Source: VFZS01 sp964353255
GTDB lineage: Bacteria; Acidobacteriota; Terriglobia; Bryobacterales; Bryobacteraceae
Reading direction: 5' to 3'
NCBI GenBank assembly: GCA_964353255.1
Contig: CAYGVJ010000043.1
Span: forward strand, 1 to 38,539
DNA: 38,539 nucleotides
The position numbers were made by a program, and so were the translations under genes. Under the pieces are notes generated by a model, which saw only the letters and a program-made list of their open reading frames with translations, did not search any database and was not told the DNA's origin. Below, in pieces: positions 15,764-23,074 of this stretch (positions are counted from its first letter, which is position 1; each line of letters begins with the position of its first letter).

Positions 15764-18427
15764 ATGCACAGAAAACTCGTTCTTTGGACGGCACTGTGTG
15801 CCGCCGTTCTCTCCCCACTCATGGCGGGCACGCCGGCCAGCATCACTGCGGTGAATGCCAACCAGACCGTTGCTGCGGGGGTTTCCGTCGCGCTCCAAGC
15901 CCGAGTGTTGGACGCGATCAGCCAGCCGGTTGTCTCCCAGTTGGTCACGTTCACCGCCCCCATAGGCGGCTATTTCTACAGCCCCTCGGTATACACCGAC
16001 AGCTTTGGCCTGGCCACCGCATACTTCACCGCTCCGTCCTACACGGGCACCTTCTATGCGAACGCCACCGTGAGCGGCTACGGTATGACGGCGTCCTTCT
16101 TCATCACGGTGGGCGCCGGCGGGAGTGGCACGGCGGGCAGCATCGTTGCGGTGAATCCCACCCAGACCGTCGCTCCGGGGGTCTCCGCCACGCTTTACGC
16201 CCGGGTGTTGGACGCCGGCAGCGTGCCGCTCGCTTACCAGTGGGTCACGTTCACCGCCCCCATGGGGGGCTCCTTTACCAACTCCAGCGTGTACACCGAC
16301 ACCAGCGGCTTGGCTACGACGAGCTACACCCCTCCATCCACGACAGGCACTTTCTATGTGTACGCCACGGTGAGTAGCCTGACGGCGACCTTCTATATCA
16401 CGGTGAGCACCACCGGGATTACGACGGGGACGGTCGGCATGCAGGTCTACTCCGGAAGCGGGCAGGTGGTCACCCAGACGAATCTCACGGCCCCGAGACC
16501 GCTGACGGTGGTGATCCGCGACTCGAGCGGCACTCCGGTCCCCTACGCCCCCGTCTTCTGGCAGGTCACCACAGGCACCGCCACGCTGGGGTCTAGCTAC
16601 TCGTACACCGATACGTTGGGCCTGGCCAGCGTCACCGTAACCGGGAGCGTGGTGACTTTCGGCCTGACCTACCAGCAGGCCGTCATCGCGGCCTCTTCCG
16701 GCTACGGCACGGCGAGCTTCTGGCTCACTTCGCTGGCCACGAACGTCACCGGCTACGCCCAGATCCTGACCCCTTCCAGCGGAACGCGCCTTAGCGGGAG
16801 GGCTAGCCAGACGCTGACGGCCGCGATTCGCGCGATCGCCTACGCTTACACTGCCACGGGGATGGTGCCCATCCCCTACGCGGGCCTGGACGTGATCGCG
16901 GACACCAGCGCGGGGCCGACGGCCAGTTGCTCCACGGGCGGCACCGTCCTGACGGATGCCAGCGGCATCGCCCAGTGTGACTTGGTCATGGGCAGGAGGA
17001 TCGGCGACGGCACCCTGGCGGTTAATGTCGCCAGCCTCTTGTACCAGACCATCGACTTCACCGTCACCGCCGGGGATCCGGCCTCGATCACGATCATCCA
17101 GGGAGACGGCCAGACCGGGAGGCCGGGCGAAACACTCCCGCAGGCCCTGGTGGCCGAGATCCGCGACGCTGGCGGAACGGTTCTCCAGGGACTTCCCGTG
17201 CTCTGGGAGTTCGGCACGGAGGGGACCGGGGCGAGGCTCAACGGGGCCAGTTCGGCCACGGATTCAGCGGGTCGCGTCTCCGCCACCGTAACTCTTGGCC
17301 CCAGGCCGGGCACTGTGGTGGTCCGCGTGAAGCCCAGCAGCAACACCGCCATCGTAGCCACCTTCACGCTGAGGGCGGTCCTGCCCGTAGCGGGGCTGGT
17401 CAAGATCTCCGGTGACAACCAAACCGGGGCGACTGGCCAGGCCTTCGGTGCCGCGCTGGTGGTAGAGGTCAGAGACGCGCAGGCGCTCGCGCTGGCCAAT
17501 ATCACCGTCACGTTTGCCGTCACGACGGGCAGCGCGACTCTGTCCAGCGCCACCGCGGTCACGGACTCGCAGGGGCGGGCCTCGGTGACCGTCCAGGCTG
17601 GCAGCACGGCCGGCTCGATCACGGTGTCGGCCACCGCCGACAGCCTGTCGGTCGTGTTTAGTCTGACTGCCCGCCTGCCCGGACCGGTGCTGACCGCCGC
17701 GAGCTTCCTCAATGGCGCCAGCTACAAGCCCGGCTTGGTGCCGGGCGGCGTAACCGCCATCGTGGGGGCCGGTCTGGCGCCCGGAATCAACGGCTGCATG
17801 GGACCGGGCACAGTGCTCGGCCCGCTGCCCACTCGGGTGGCGGACGTGCAGGTGATGTTCGGTGGAACCCTGGCGCCGATCTACGCCGTCTGCAACGTGA
17901 GCGGCCAGGAGCAAGTGATTGTCCAGGCGCCTTGGGAAATGGCTCCCGGCTACGGGGTCATGGTCAAGGTGACGGTCGGAGGCGGCTCGTCGGTGGTGGA
18001 AAGGGTTCCCGTGCTGGTGGCCATGCCGGGGATCTTCGAAACTACAGGCGCCGACGGCAAGCGTTACGCCGTGGCGGTGGGACCGGACGGCAACTTGATC
18101 AGCGCGGCCCGGCGGGCGAAGAAAGGTGACATCCTCTACTTCTACGCAACCGGTCTGGGCGTGGTGTTGCCGCTGGGCGTGACCAACCAGCCCGGTTTCC
18201 CCGGCCAGAAGGTTTGGTTGCCGGTGGTCGTGGGGATCGGCGGCAAGGGCGTGCGCGTGGTCTCCGCTGAACTCGCCGCCAACATGATCGGCGTGTACGA
18301 AATCGCCATCGAGATCCCGACGGACGCCGCCTGGGGCGACGACGTGGCGCTCGATCTGGCCATAGTGACGGTTGAGGGCCAGACGCCGGTGTTCGCGGCC
18401 ACCTCGAAGATCTCTATCGGACCGTAG
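15764..18427 (+). CDS. Secreted Ig-like (Big_1/invasin-type) repeat protein with TIGR03437 domain
   Basis: An 887-aa exported protein. ATG 15764 has GAGG 5 nt upstream and a signal peptide (MHRKLVLWTALCAAVLSPLM, then AG|TPAS). About six tandem Ig-like domains follow. The first two (about residues 25-121 and 125-216) are close copies: VNANQTVAAGVSVALQARVL and LVTFTAPIGG against VNPTQTVAPGVSATLYARVL and WVTFTAPMGG. The later ones carry the Big_1 patterns SGDNQTGATGQ and TVTFAVTTGSATLSSATAVT. Residues ~645-887 are TIGR03437 (SFLNGASYKPGLVPGG, YFYATGLG). It is likely a stalk-like surface or secreted protein used for binding. The ligand is unknown and no enzymatic domain is seen. Confidence 0.85.
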   Translation: MHRKLVLWTALCAAVLSPLMAGTPASITAVNANQTVAAGVSVALQARVLDAISQPVVSQLVTFTAPIGGYFYSPSVYTDSFGLATAYFTAPSYTGTFYANATVSGYGMTASFFITVGAGGSGTAGSIVAVNPTQTVAPGVSATLYARVLDAGSVPLAYQWVTFTAPMGGSFTNSSVYTDTSGLATTSYTPPSTTGTFYVYATVSSLTATFYITVSTTGITTGTVGMQVYSGSGQVVTQTNLTAPRPLTVVIRDSSGTPVPYAPVFWQVTTGTATLGSSYSYTDTLGLASVTVTGSVVTFGLTYQQAVIAASSGYGTASFWLTSLATNVTGYAQILTPSSGTRLSGRASQTLTAAIRAIAYAYTATGMVPIPYAGLDVIADTSAGPTASCSTGGTVLTDASGIAQCDLVMGRRIGDGTLAVNVASLLYQTIDFTVTAGDPASITIIQGDGQTGRPGETLPQALVAEIRDAGGTVLQGLPVLWEFGTEGTGARLNGASSATDSAGRVSATVTLGPRPGTVVVRVKPSSNTAIVATFTLRAVLPVAGLVKISGDNQTGATGQAFGAALVVEVRDAQALALANITVTFAVTTGSATLSSATAVTDSQGRASVTVQAGSTAGSITVSATADSLSVVFSLTARLPGPVLTAASFLNGASYKPGLVPGGVTAIVGAGLAPGINGCMGPGTVLGPLPTRVADVQVMFGGTLAPIYAVCNVSGQEQVIVQAPWEMAPGYGVMVKVTVGGGSSVVERVPVLVAMPGIFETTGADGKRYAVAVGPDGNLISAARRAKKGDILYFYATGLGVVLPLGVTNQPGFPGQKVWLPVVVGIGGKGVRVVSAELAANMIGVYEIAIEIPTDAAWGDDVALDLAIVTVEGQTPVFAATSKISIGP
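15838..16410 (+). repeat. Tandem pair of ~300-bp Ig-domain coding repeats
   Basis: The segment from about 15838 and the one from about 16138 share long near-identical DNA runs, for example tcacgttcaccgccccca in both. They encode consecutive Ig-like domains. The similarity is clear at DNA level, so this is a recent internal duplication within the gene. Confidence 0.75.
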
Positions 18428-18445
18428 GCCGGCTCATAGCTTGTG

Positions 18446-18471
18446 GGGTGTGGACGCCGCCGCCCACACCC
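18446..18471. terminator. Hairpin after the Ig-repeat protein gene
   Basis: GGGTGTGG (18446-18453) pairs with CCACACCC (18464-18471), 18 nt after the stop. No proper T-run follows, so termination function is uncertain. Confidence 0.45.
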
Positions 18472-18517
18472 TCACGTCTCTACATTTCTCTGCTCAAGGG
18501 TGGTGACTCCTGTGTGG

Positions 18518-18537
18518 GACAGGCGGTTTCGCCTGTC
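18518..18537. repeat. GACAGGC hairpin (REP-like), second occurrence
   Basis: GACAGGCG-GTTT-CGCCTGTC is an 8-bp stem with a 4-nt loop. Its arms match the hairpin at 5431-5449 (GACAGGC/GCCTGTC). It lies between two convergent genes and may serve as a bidirectional transcript end or be a REP-type repeat. Confidence 0.5.
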
Positions 18538-18592
18538 GCCCGGACACTTGTAGAAACTTGAAAGCCTGATCGTACTCAAACAGCAGGATGCC

Positions 18593-19411
18593 TCACTGCG
18601 GCGGCTCGAAGATGAGGCGGATGGGGAGCACTTGCCCGGTGGCCGGGACCCGGATCTGTGCAGTCAACCTGTCGGCGGGAAGCTTGTCCTTGGGCTCGAA
18701 GCGAATCGAAACGTGGGCCACCTCTCCCTTGTTCAGTTCCTTGCGGTCCAGGGTCATCTCCAGCCCGGGAAGGCTGGGGCAATGCAGCTCCAGCGAGACG
18801 GCGCCAGCCAGACGATTGGTCACGGTGACTTGATCTGAGCCGGGCTTGTCGGCGCGCAGCCGAACCTCCGCTTTGTCGGCTTTCAACGGGTTCATCAGCG
18901 CAGTCACATCGGCCGGGCTGGGCCGGGGAAAAGCGTTGGGCTGGCTGGGCGGCGAAACGGGCGTCGAGGAGGCCGGCCCCGGCGGGCCGGAGTGCATCTT
19001 CCCGAAGGGCGTTTCGTGATACTCAGTCGGCACAACGTACCACCACCACTGTCCGTCCACCACTTTCCAGAAGGTGGTCCTGGGCGCTTTGACCCGCACC
19101 TTGTCCGCTCCCGGTATCGAGAAATCCATTTCGCAGGTGACTACCGCGCTCGCCCGGGTGAAATTCTCCGAGTAAGTGATTTGGACGACTTCGAAGGAGT
19201 AGCAGCGCGTCTTGTCGGCGACGAAGAAGGCGTCCTTGCTGTCCTCGGCCACGACCTCGTCGGCGGCGCGGAACTTGCCCTGGACGTGCGCCTGGTAGAA
19301 CTTCGTGACGCGGGCGCGCAGCGCCTCGTCCACCGCCGGCGGGGCCTTCTCGAAGAGACCGGCAGAGCTCTGGAAGAGGAGGAGGGCTAGACCCGCGGCC
19401 ACAGCGCTCAT
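18593..19411 (-). CDS. Secreted protein of unknown function
   Basis: A 272-aa protein whose family I do not recognise. A short hydrophobic N-terminus (MSAVAAGLALLLFQSSAG) looks like a signal peptide. Residues ~25-140 form an alpha/beta segment (ALRARVTKFYQAHVQGKF, DAFFVADKTRCYSFEVVQI, TTFWKVVDGQWWWYVVPTEY) reminiscent of NTF2-like or DUF4440-type folds, though not matched. A Pro/Ser-rich linker (~145-170) leads to an Ig-like C-terminal domain of the secretion- or copper-chaperone type (VTNRLAGAVSLELHC, HVSIRFEPKDKL). The start is supported by TAGAAT 7 nt upstream of the ATG. It is downstream of no gene on its strand except SagB, 52 nt away. Confidence 0.75.
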   Translation of the reverse strand: MSAVAAGLALLLFQSSAGLFEKAPPAVDEALRARVTKFYQAHVQGKFRAADEVVAEDSKDAFFVADKTRCYSFEVVQITYSENFTRASAVVTCEMDFSIPGADKVRVKAPRTTFWKVVDGQWWWYVVPTEYHETPFGKMHSGPPGPASSTPVSPPSQPNAFPRPSPADVTALMNPLKADKAEVRLRADKPGSDQVTVTNRLAGAVSLELHCPSLPGLEMTLDRKELNKGEVAHVSIRFEPKDKLPADRLTAQIRVPATGQVLPIRLIFEPPQ

Positions 19412-19418
19412 GAAGGTT

Positions 19419-19424
19419 ATTCTA
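19419..19424 (-). promoter_or_regulatory. -10 element TAGAAT for the leaderless 272-aa protein gene
   Basis: TAGAAT on the minus strand lies 7 nt before ATG 19411, so the message would be leaderless. No clear -35 is seen. Confidence 0.55.
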
Positions 19425-19463
19425 TCAGGGCGCGGGCCGGCGTGGTTGGCCCTCGTTTCTGCC

Positions 19464-20117
19464 TCATTTCTTCGCGTGCCCCACCGTCTGCGCCAGGATT
19501 ATTCTCTGCTCCGGGCGCAGCTTCATGGCCTGGGCCAGCGCCGGCCGGTCCACCATCCCGCGCACCACCGTCGCCAGCCCTTCTGACGCGCAGTAGAGGT
19601 AGACATTCTGCGCGATGAAGCCGGTGTCCGCAGCCGAATAGAAGACTTGGTCCTCGGGGGAGGCTTTCCCCATCTTGGCGGCATCGGCCACGTATATTAG
19701 GTTCACAGGCGCCACAGCCACGAACTCCTGTTTGCCGGTCTTGGCCCGGATGTCCGCGGCCAGAACCGGCTGCAACCGGTGGGCCTTGGCGTCATAGAGG
19801 TACAGGCCGTCGGCCATGGCCAGGTACAGATCGATTTCCTGGAGGTTCATGGCCGAGGGAGCGGTACGCTTCCCGTCGGGACGGTTCACCCCGAAGGCCG
19901 CCCAGAGCAGGTTGGAGAGCACTTGGGGAGACAGCTTCTCCGGGCTGAACTGACGCCCGCTCTGGCGCTCCTTGAGAGCCTGCATCAGGGGCTTGCCGCC
20001 CTCGGTTTGCGGTTTCGGCAGCTCCACCGGCCCCGGGGCCTGGGCCCAGGCGAAGACGGCGGAGGCCAGCAACACAGACCAGCACAGACGAGCACGGGCG
20101 AGTGATAGTTTTCGCAT
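19464..20117 (-). CDS. SagB/ThcOx-type nitroreductase-family protein, exported
   Basis: A 217-aa protein of the FMN-dependent nitroreductase superfamily, SagB/ThcOx branch. KERQSGRQFSPEKLSPQVLS with NLLWAAFGVNRPDGKRTAPS is the family's N-terminal signature (an arginine-rich RxS motif, then L-W-AAxG-NR). FIAQNVYLYCASEGLATVVR is the C-terminal flavin-proximal helix. In bacteriocin clusters such proteins oxidise azolines, but no such cluster is here and a redox role on an unknown small substrate is likelier. A signal peptide (CWSVLLASAVFAWAQA) precedes the domain. ATG 20117 is chosen because GGAGGA lies 5 nt upstream; an upstream in-frame start adds six residues. It is divergent from the 629-aa protein gene, with a shared promoter region. 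Confidence 0.85.
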   Translation of the reverse strand: MRKLSLARARLCWSVLLASAVFAWAQAPGPVELPKPQTEGGKPLMQALKERQSGRQFSPEKLSPQVLSNLLWAAFGVNRPDGKRTAPSAMNLQEIDLYLAMADGLYLYDAKAHRLQPVLAADIRAKTGKQEFVAVAPVNLIYVADAAKMGKASPEDQVFYSAADTGFIAQNVYLYCASEGLATVVRGMVDRPALAQAMKLRPEQRIILAQTVGHAKK

Positions 20118-20133
20118 GGCAGTCCTCCAGGGC

Positions 20134-20143
20134 ATTCTACAAT
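20134..20143. promoter_or_regulatory. Back-to-back divergent -10 elements sharing one TA
   Basis: ATTCTACAAT reads TAGAAT leftward (20139-20134) and TACAAT rightward (20138-20143), with the TA at 20138-20139 common to both. The leftward one serves sagB-type ATG 20117, with a 16-nt gap that includes its ribosome-binding site. The rightward one lies 6 nt before GTG 20150. Confidence 0.6.
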
Positions 20144-20149
20144 GTGACA

Positions 20150-22039
20150 GTGACTCTCATGGCCCCACACCCTCTGAAACTTGCATCCCGGTGCGCGATG
20201 CTGCTGCTGGCTTCGGTTTGCCTGGCCGCCGAAGCTACGCTCTCTGTCAACACGCCCATGCCGCCGCCGGTCTGGGCGGCCCTCGAGCGGGACCTGCTGC
20301 GCGTCAATTCGCTGGCCTGCGAGCGCTTCGCCGCCAAGTACGTGGATGAGCGCGGCTACCTCCTGCACACCCCGCGCTGGGGGACACTGGACGGCCCCGA
20401 CGATGCCATCGAGACGTTCTTCAACTGGACTCTGTTGCACGCACTCGGCGGCTCCGACTCGCTGCTCCAGCTCTACCAGAAGGCCCAGGCAGGCCACTGG
20501 AAGCAGTACGGCGAGCTACGCACCACGCTCACCGAGCTGGCCAGCCACGGCGCCTACTACAAGGAGTTCGTCACCCAGTCCGACTGGTTCCACACCGGCG
20601 AAGGGATGCGCGCCTTCATGTTCCTGGGCCTGTCGGAGCCGAACAACCTGCTTTACCGGCAGCGGATGAAGCGTTTCGCCGGGCTCTACATGAACGAAGA
20701 TCCCCAGGCCCCCAACTACGACCCCGTGCACAAGCTGATCCGCAGCATCTGGAACGGAAGCCGGGGCCCGATGATGCGCAAGGCCACCGTCTACGACTGG
20801 GTGGGCGACCCGGTCCCAGGCAGCTTCCACCTGCTTCACAACCCGGCGGGCCGCAGCAAGCTGCTGGACATGAAGACCTACTACCCGAAGATGCTGGCGC
20901 ACTGCACGGAGTACCTGGACAGCGTGGGCGACAACTTCCTGAACCTGGCCGCCACCAATCTGGCCTTGAACGCCTACATGCTGACCGGCGAGGCGAAGTA
21001 TCGGGACTGGGCCCTGGAATACGTCAACGCCTGGAAGGAACGCGCCGCGGCCTGCGGGGGCAATATCCCCAGCAACGTGGGCCTGGACGGCAAGCCCGGC
21101 GGCGAGTACGGCGGCCAGTGGTGGAAGGGCACCTACGGCTGGAATTTCACCATCTATGACGGCGAAATCGAGAGAATCGCCCACCGCAACTACTTCACCG
21201 CCGGCTCGTGGCCCGGCTTCGGCAACGCGCTGCTCCTGACCGGCGATCAGGCCTATGTGGGCGTGCTCCGCCGCCAAATGGACAACATTTACGCCCAGAA
21301 GAAGGTCGTTGACGGCAAGGTGCTGCTGCCGCAGATGTACGGCGATCCGCGCGGCTACAAGTACAGCGGGCCGCCCGAGTGGTATCAGTTCACCGGCAAC
21401 CTGTTCACCGACCGGCTCACGGAGATCTACCTGTGGTCGATGGACCGGCGTGATCGGGAGCGCGTCCCCAAGACCGGCTGGATTGGCTTCCTCGAAGGCC
21501 AGGAACCAGACTACCCGGCACAGGCGCTCCAGGCTGACTTCGGGCACATCCGCCGGCAGATGGAGCGGACCCGGGCCGACACGACCACGGCCGATACCCG
21601 GCTGGCCGATTACCTGCTGGACTTCAACCCGGCGGCGACCAACACGCTGGTCAACCTCATGCTGGGGGGCTACTTCGCCAACGGGCGTATCTGGACCCTG
21701 CACAGCCGGTTCCGCTACTTCGACCCCGTCGCCCGGCGCGCCGGGCCGCCTGAGGATGTGGCGGCGCTGGTCGAGAAGCTGGGCGCGGATTCGGCCACGC
21801 TCACACTGGTCAACGTCAACCCGGTCGAGCCCCGCACCGTGATCGTGCAGGCGGGCGGCTACGGCGAGCATCAATTTGACGCGGTGACCGTCGGCGGGCG
21901 GGTCATGCCGGCGAACAGCCCGTTGCTCACGGTGCGCCTCGAGCCGGCCTGCGGCGCCCGCCTGGAGTTCCGCATGACGCGCTACCAGAACCAGCCCACC
22001 CTGGCGCGTCCCTGGGACCGCGGCTGGTTCGGGAAGTGA
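20150..22039 (+). CDS. Large secreted protein of unknown function, helical-barrel-like
   Basis: A 629-aa protein, family not recognised with confidence. GTG 20150 fits the TACAAT 6 nt upstream; ATG 20159 is the conventional alternative and keeps the same signal peptide (CAMLLLASVCLAAEA). The mature protein is rich in Trp/Tyr and regularly spaced helices (WGTLDGPDDAIETFFNWTLL, NFLNLAATNLALNAYMLTGE, KYRDWALEYVNAWKERAAAC, WPGFGNALLLTGDQAYVGVL), as in (alpha/alpha)6-barrel carbohydrate-active enzymes. A beta-rich C-terminal part follows from ~residue 540 (LTLVNVNPVEPRTVIVQAGG). A role in polysaccharide breakdown is inference. The last 13 codons are duplicated after the neighbouring brnTA module. 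Confidence 0.75.
   Translation: MTLMAPHPLKLASRCAMLLLASVCLAAEATLSVNTPMPPPVWAALERDLLRVNSLACERFAAKYVDERGYLLHTPRWGTLDGPDDAIETFFNWTLLHALGGSDSLLQLYQKAQAGHWKQYGELRTTLTELASHGAYYKEFVTQSDWFHTGEGMRAFMFLGLSEPNNLLYRQRMKRFAGLYMNEDPQAPNYDPVHKLIRSIWNGSRGPMMRKATVYDWVGDPVPGSFHLLHNPAGRSKLLDMKTYYPKMLAHCTEYLDSVGDNFLNLAATNLALNAYMLTGEAKYRDWALEYVNAWKERAAACGGNIPSNVGLDGKPGGEYGGQWWKGTYGWNFTIYDGEIERIAHRNYFTAGSWPGFGNALLLTGDQAYVGVLRRQMDNIYAQKKVVDGKVLLPQMYGDPRGYKYSGPPEWYQFTGNLFTDRLTEIYLWSMDRRDRERVPKTGWIGFLEGQEPDYPAQALQADFGHIRRQMERTRADTTTADTRLADYLLDFNPAATNTLVNLMLGGYFANGRIWTLHSRFRYFDPVARRAGPPEDVAALVEKLGADSATLTLVNVNPVEPRTVIVQAGGYGEHQFDAVTVGGRVMPANSPLLTVRLEPACGARLEFRMTRYQNQPTLARPWDRGWFGK
21984..22021 (+). repeat. Direct repeat flanking brnTA, left copy (native 3' end of the 629-aa gene)
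   Basis: This 38-nt segment encodes YQNQPTLARPWDR near the end of the 629-aa protein. The right copy at 22597-22634 is identical at 36 of 38 positions. Together they bracket the toxin-antitoxin module. Confidence 0.9.
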
Positions 22040-22072
22040 GCCGATGGGCTCGCAAACCCAGGTCGAACTCGC

Positions 22073-22078
22073 TACACT
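22073..22078 (+). promoter_or_regulatory. -10 element TACACT for leaderless brnT
   Basis: TACACT is 6 nt before GTG 22085. A weak -35 (TCGCAA) may lie 17 nt upstream. There is no ribosome-binding site in the remaining space, consistent with a leaderless message. Confidence 0.55.
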
Positions 22079-22084
22079 GGACGC

Positions 22085-22363
22085 GTGGAGTTCGAGTGGG
22101 ATCCAAAGAAAGCGTCCCAGAATCTTCGCAAGCATAATGTGTCCTTCAATGAGGCCGCTACCGTGTTTGGCAATTTCCTCGGCATCACGGCTTCTGACCC
22201 CGACCGCTCTGCTGAGGAACGTCGGCACATCACAGTCGGGCTGTCAAATCGGGGACGGTTGCTGATGGTCGCTCATGCGGAGCGCCGCGGACGCACACGG
22301 ATCATCAGTGCTCGAAGGCTGACCCGAAGTGAGAGGAGAGCCTATGAAGAAGCCCAGAGGTGA
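22085..22363 (+). CDS. brnT: BrnT-family toxin (DUF497)
   Basis: A 92-aa BrnT, a RelE-fold ribonuclease toxin. All family motifs are present: FEWDPKKASQNLRKHNVSFN, EAATVFGNF, the RRHITVGLSNRGRLLMVAHA core, and RTRIISARRLTRSERRAYEE with the conserved RIISAR catalytic-type segment. GTG 22085 starts directly at the FEWDP motif, which normally begins at residue 2-3. The antitoxin gene overlaps the toxin's 3' end by 20 nt. The module is bracketed by direct repeats derived from the upstream gene's 3' end. Confidence 0.92.
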   Translation: MEFEWDPKKASQNLRKHNVSFNEAATVFGNFLGITASDPDRSAEERRHITVGLSNRGRLLMVAHAERRGRTRIISARRLTRSERRAYEEAQR

Positions 22364-22580
22364 AGGGAACGACGAGTTACGCCCCGAATACGACCTGCGC
22401 CAGTTGCTCAAGGGAGGGGTGCGCGGCAAGTACGCGAAGCGCTACCATGCTGGAACGAATCTCGTTCTATTGGATCCCGACGTCCGAAAGGCCTTTCGCA
22501 ACGAGAGAGCCGTCAATGAGGCCCTGCGCTTGGTGATTGAGTTGCGCAAGGTCGGGAGCGGCGCGGCCCGCGTCACCTGA
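22344..22580 (+). CDS. brnA: BrnA-type antitoxin of the BrnT pair
   Basis: A 78-aa antitoxin. Its DELRPEYDLRQLLKGGVRGK, RYHAGTNLVLLDPDV and VNEALRLVIEL motifs are those of small RHH/CopG-like antitoxins that accompany BrnT. The C-terminal VNEALRLVI segment would form the DNA-binding ribbon-helix-helix. ATG 22344 has GAGGAGAG just upstream; an in-frame start at 22329 adds five residues. Like other BrnTA systems it should bind the toxin and repress the shared promoter. Confidence 0.9.
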   Translation: MKKPRGEGNDELRPEYDLRQLLKGGVRGKYAKRYHAGTNLVLLDPDVRKAFRNERAVNEALRLVIELRKVGSGAARVT

Positions 22581-22596
22581 GGGCGGCGGCCTAACC

Positions 22597-22640
22597 ACCA
22601 GAACCAGCCCACCCTGGCACATCCCTGGGACCGCAAGTAG
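22597..22640 (+). repeat. Direct repeat flanking brnTA, right copy (displaced 3' end with stop)
   Basis: The 38 nt at 22597-22634 match 21984-22021 at 36 positions, the two differences being G-to-A changes. It still reads HQNQPTLAHPWDRK followed by TAG (22638-22640), so the stop was duplicated too. A 12-nt stretch encoding GWFG in the native copy is absent. It starts only 17 nt after the brnA stop. Confidence 0.9.
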
Positions 22641-22642
22641 GA

Positions 22643-22684
22643 TAAGTCTCCTGACTTGTCGCGTCCAGCAAGACGGGAGTCTTA
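22643..22684. terminator. Imperfect inverted repeat between brnTA and ridA-like gene
   Basis: TAAGTCTCCTGACTTG (22643-22658) pairs with CAAGACGGGAGTCTTA (22669-22684) at 13 of 16 positions. The right arm overlaps the stop of the RidA-type gene. It may end both convergent transcripts. There is no T-run. Confidence 0.4.
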
Positions 22685-23074
22685 CCCCACGGATTTCGGC
22701 CGGTAAGCCACGCAGTCGATCTCGACCTTCATCCCCGGGGCCACGAAGCGGGCTTCCACAGTGGTGCGGGCGGGTTTCTGGTCGCTGAAGAACTCCGCAT
22801 AGACCTCGTTCATCGCGGCGAAATCTGCTGCGTCGGCCAGAAACACCGAGCACTGCACCACGTCGGCCAGTGAGGCGCCGCAGCCCTCCAGTATTCGGCG
22901 GAGGTTGCCCAGCGTCAGGCGGGTCTGCTGGCGAATGTCGCCCGTGAACAGGACGTCGGTCTCCGGGTCCACAGGTCCCTGGCCGGAGACGAAGATGAAC
23001 CCGCCGGCGCGCACCGCCGGTGAATACGGACCGCGCGGCGCCGGCGAGCCGGGCGGCCTAAGCCGTTCGATCAT
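22682..23074 (-). CDS. RidA family protein (YjgF/YER057c/UK114)
   Basis: A 130-aa RidA-family protein; these act as enamine/imine deaminases or related hydrolases and form trimers. PRGPYSPAVRAGGFIFVSGQ, the QTRLTLGNLRRILEGCGASL helix, VVQCSVFLADAADFAAMNEV and the closing PARTTVEARFVAPGMKVEID cover the full family profile, including the conserved R of PARTTVE-A. ATG 23074 matches the usual family N-terminus. It overlaps the 3' end of the NYN-domain gene by 17 nt on the same strand, so the two are translationally coupled. Exact substrate is unknown. Confidence 0.92.
   Translation of the reverse strand: MIERLRPPGSPAPRGPYSPAVRAGGFIFVSGQGPVDPETDVLFTGDIRQQTRLTLGNLRRILEGCGASLADVVQCSVFLADAADFAAMNEVYAEFFSDQKPARTTVEARFVAPGMKVEIDCVAYRPKSVG

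Noticed and set aside
20516..22228. 570-aa minus-strand open frame opposite the 629-aa gene
   Set aside because: It is a GC-rich antisense shadow with an implausible Val/Gln/Arg-rich composition, and a convincing secreted protein occupies the other strand.
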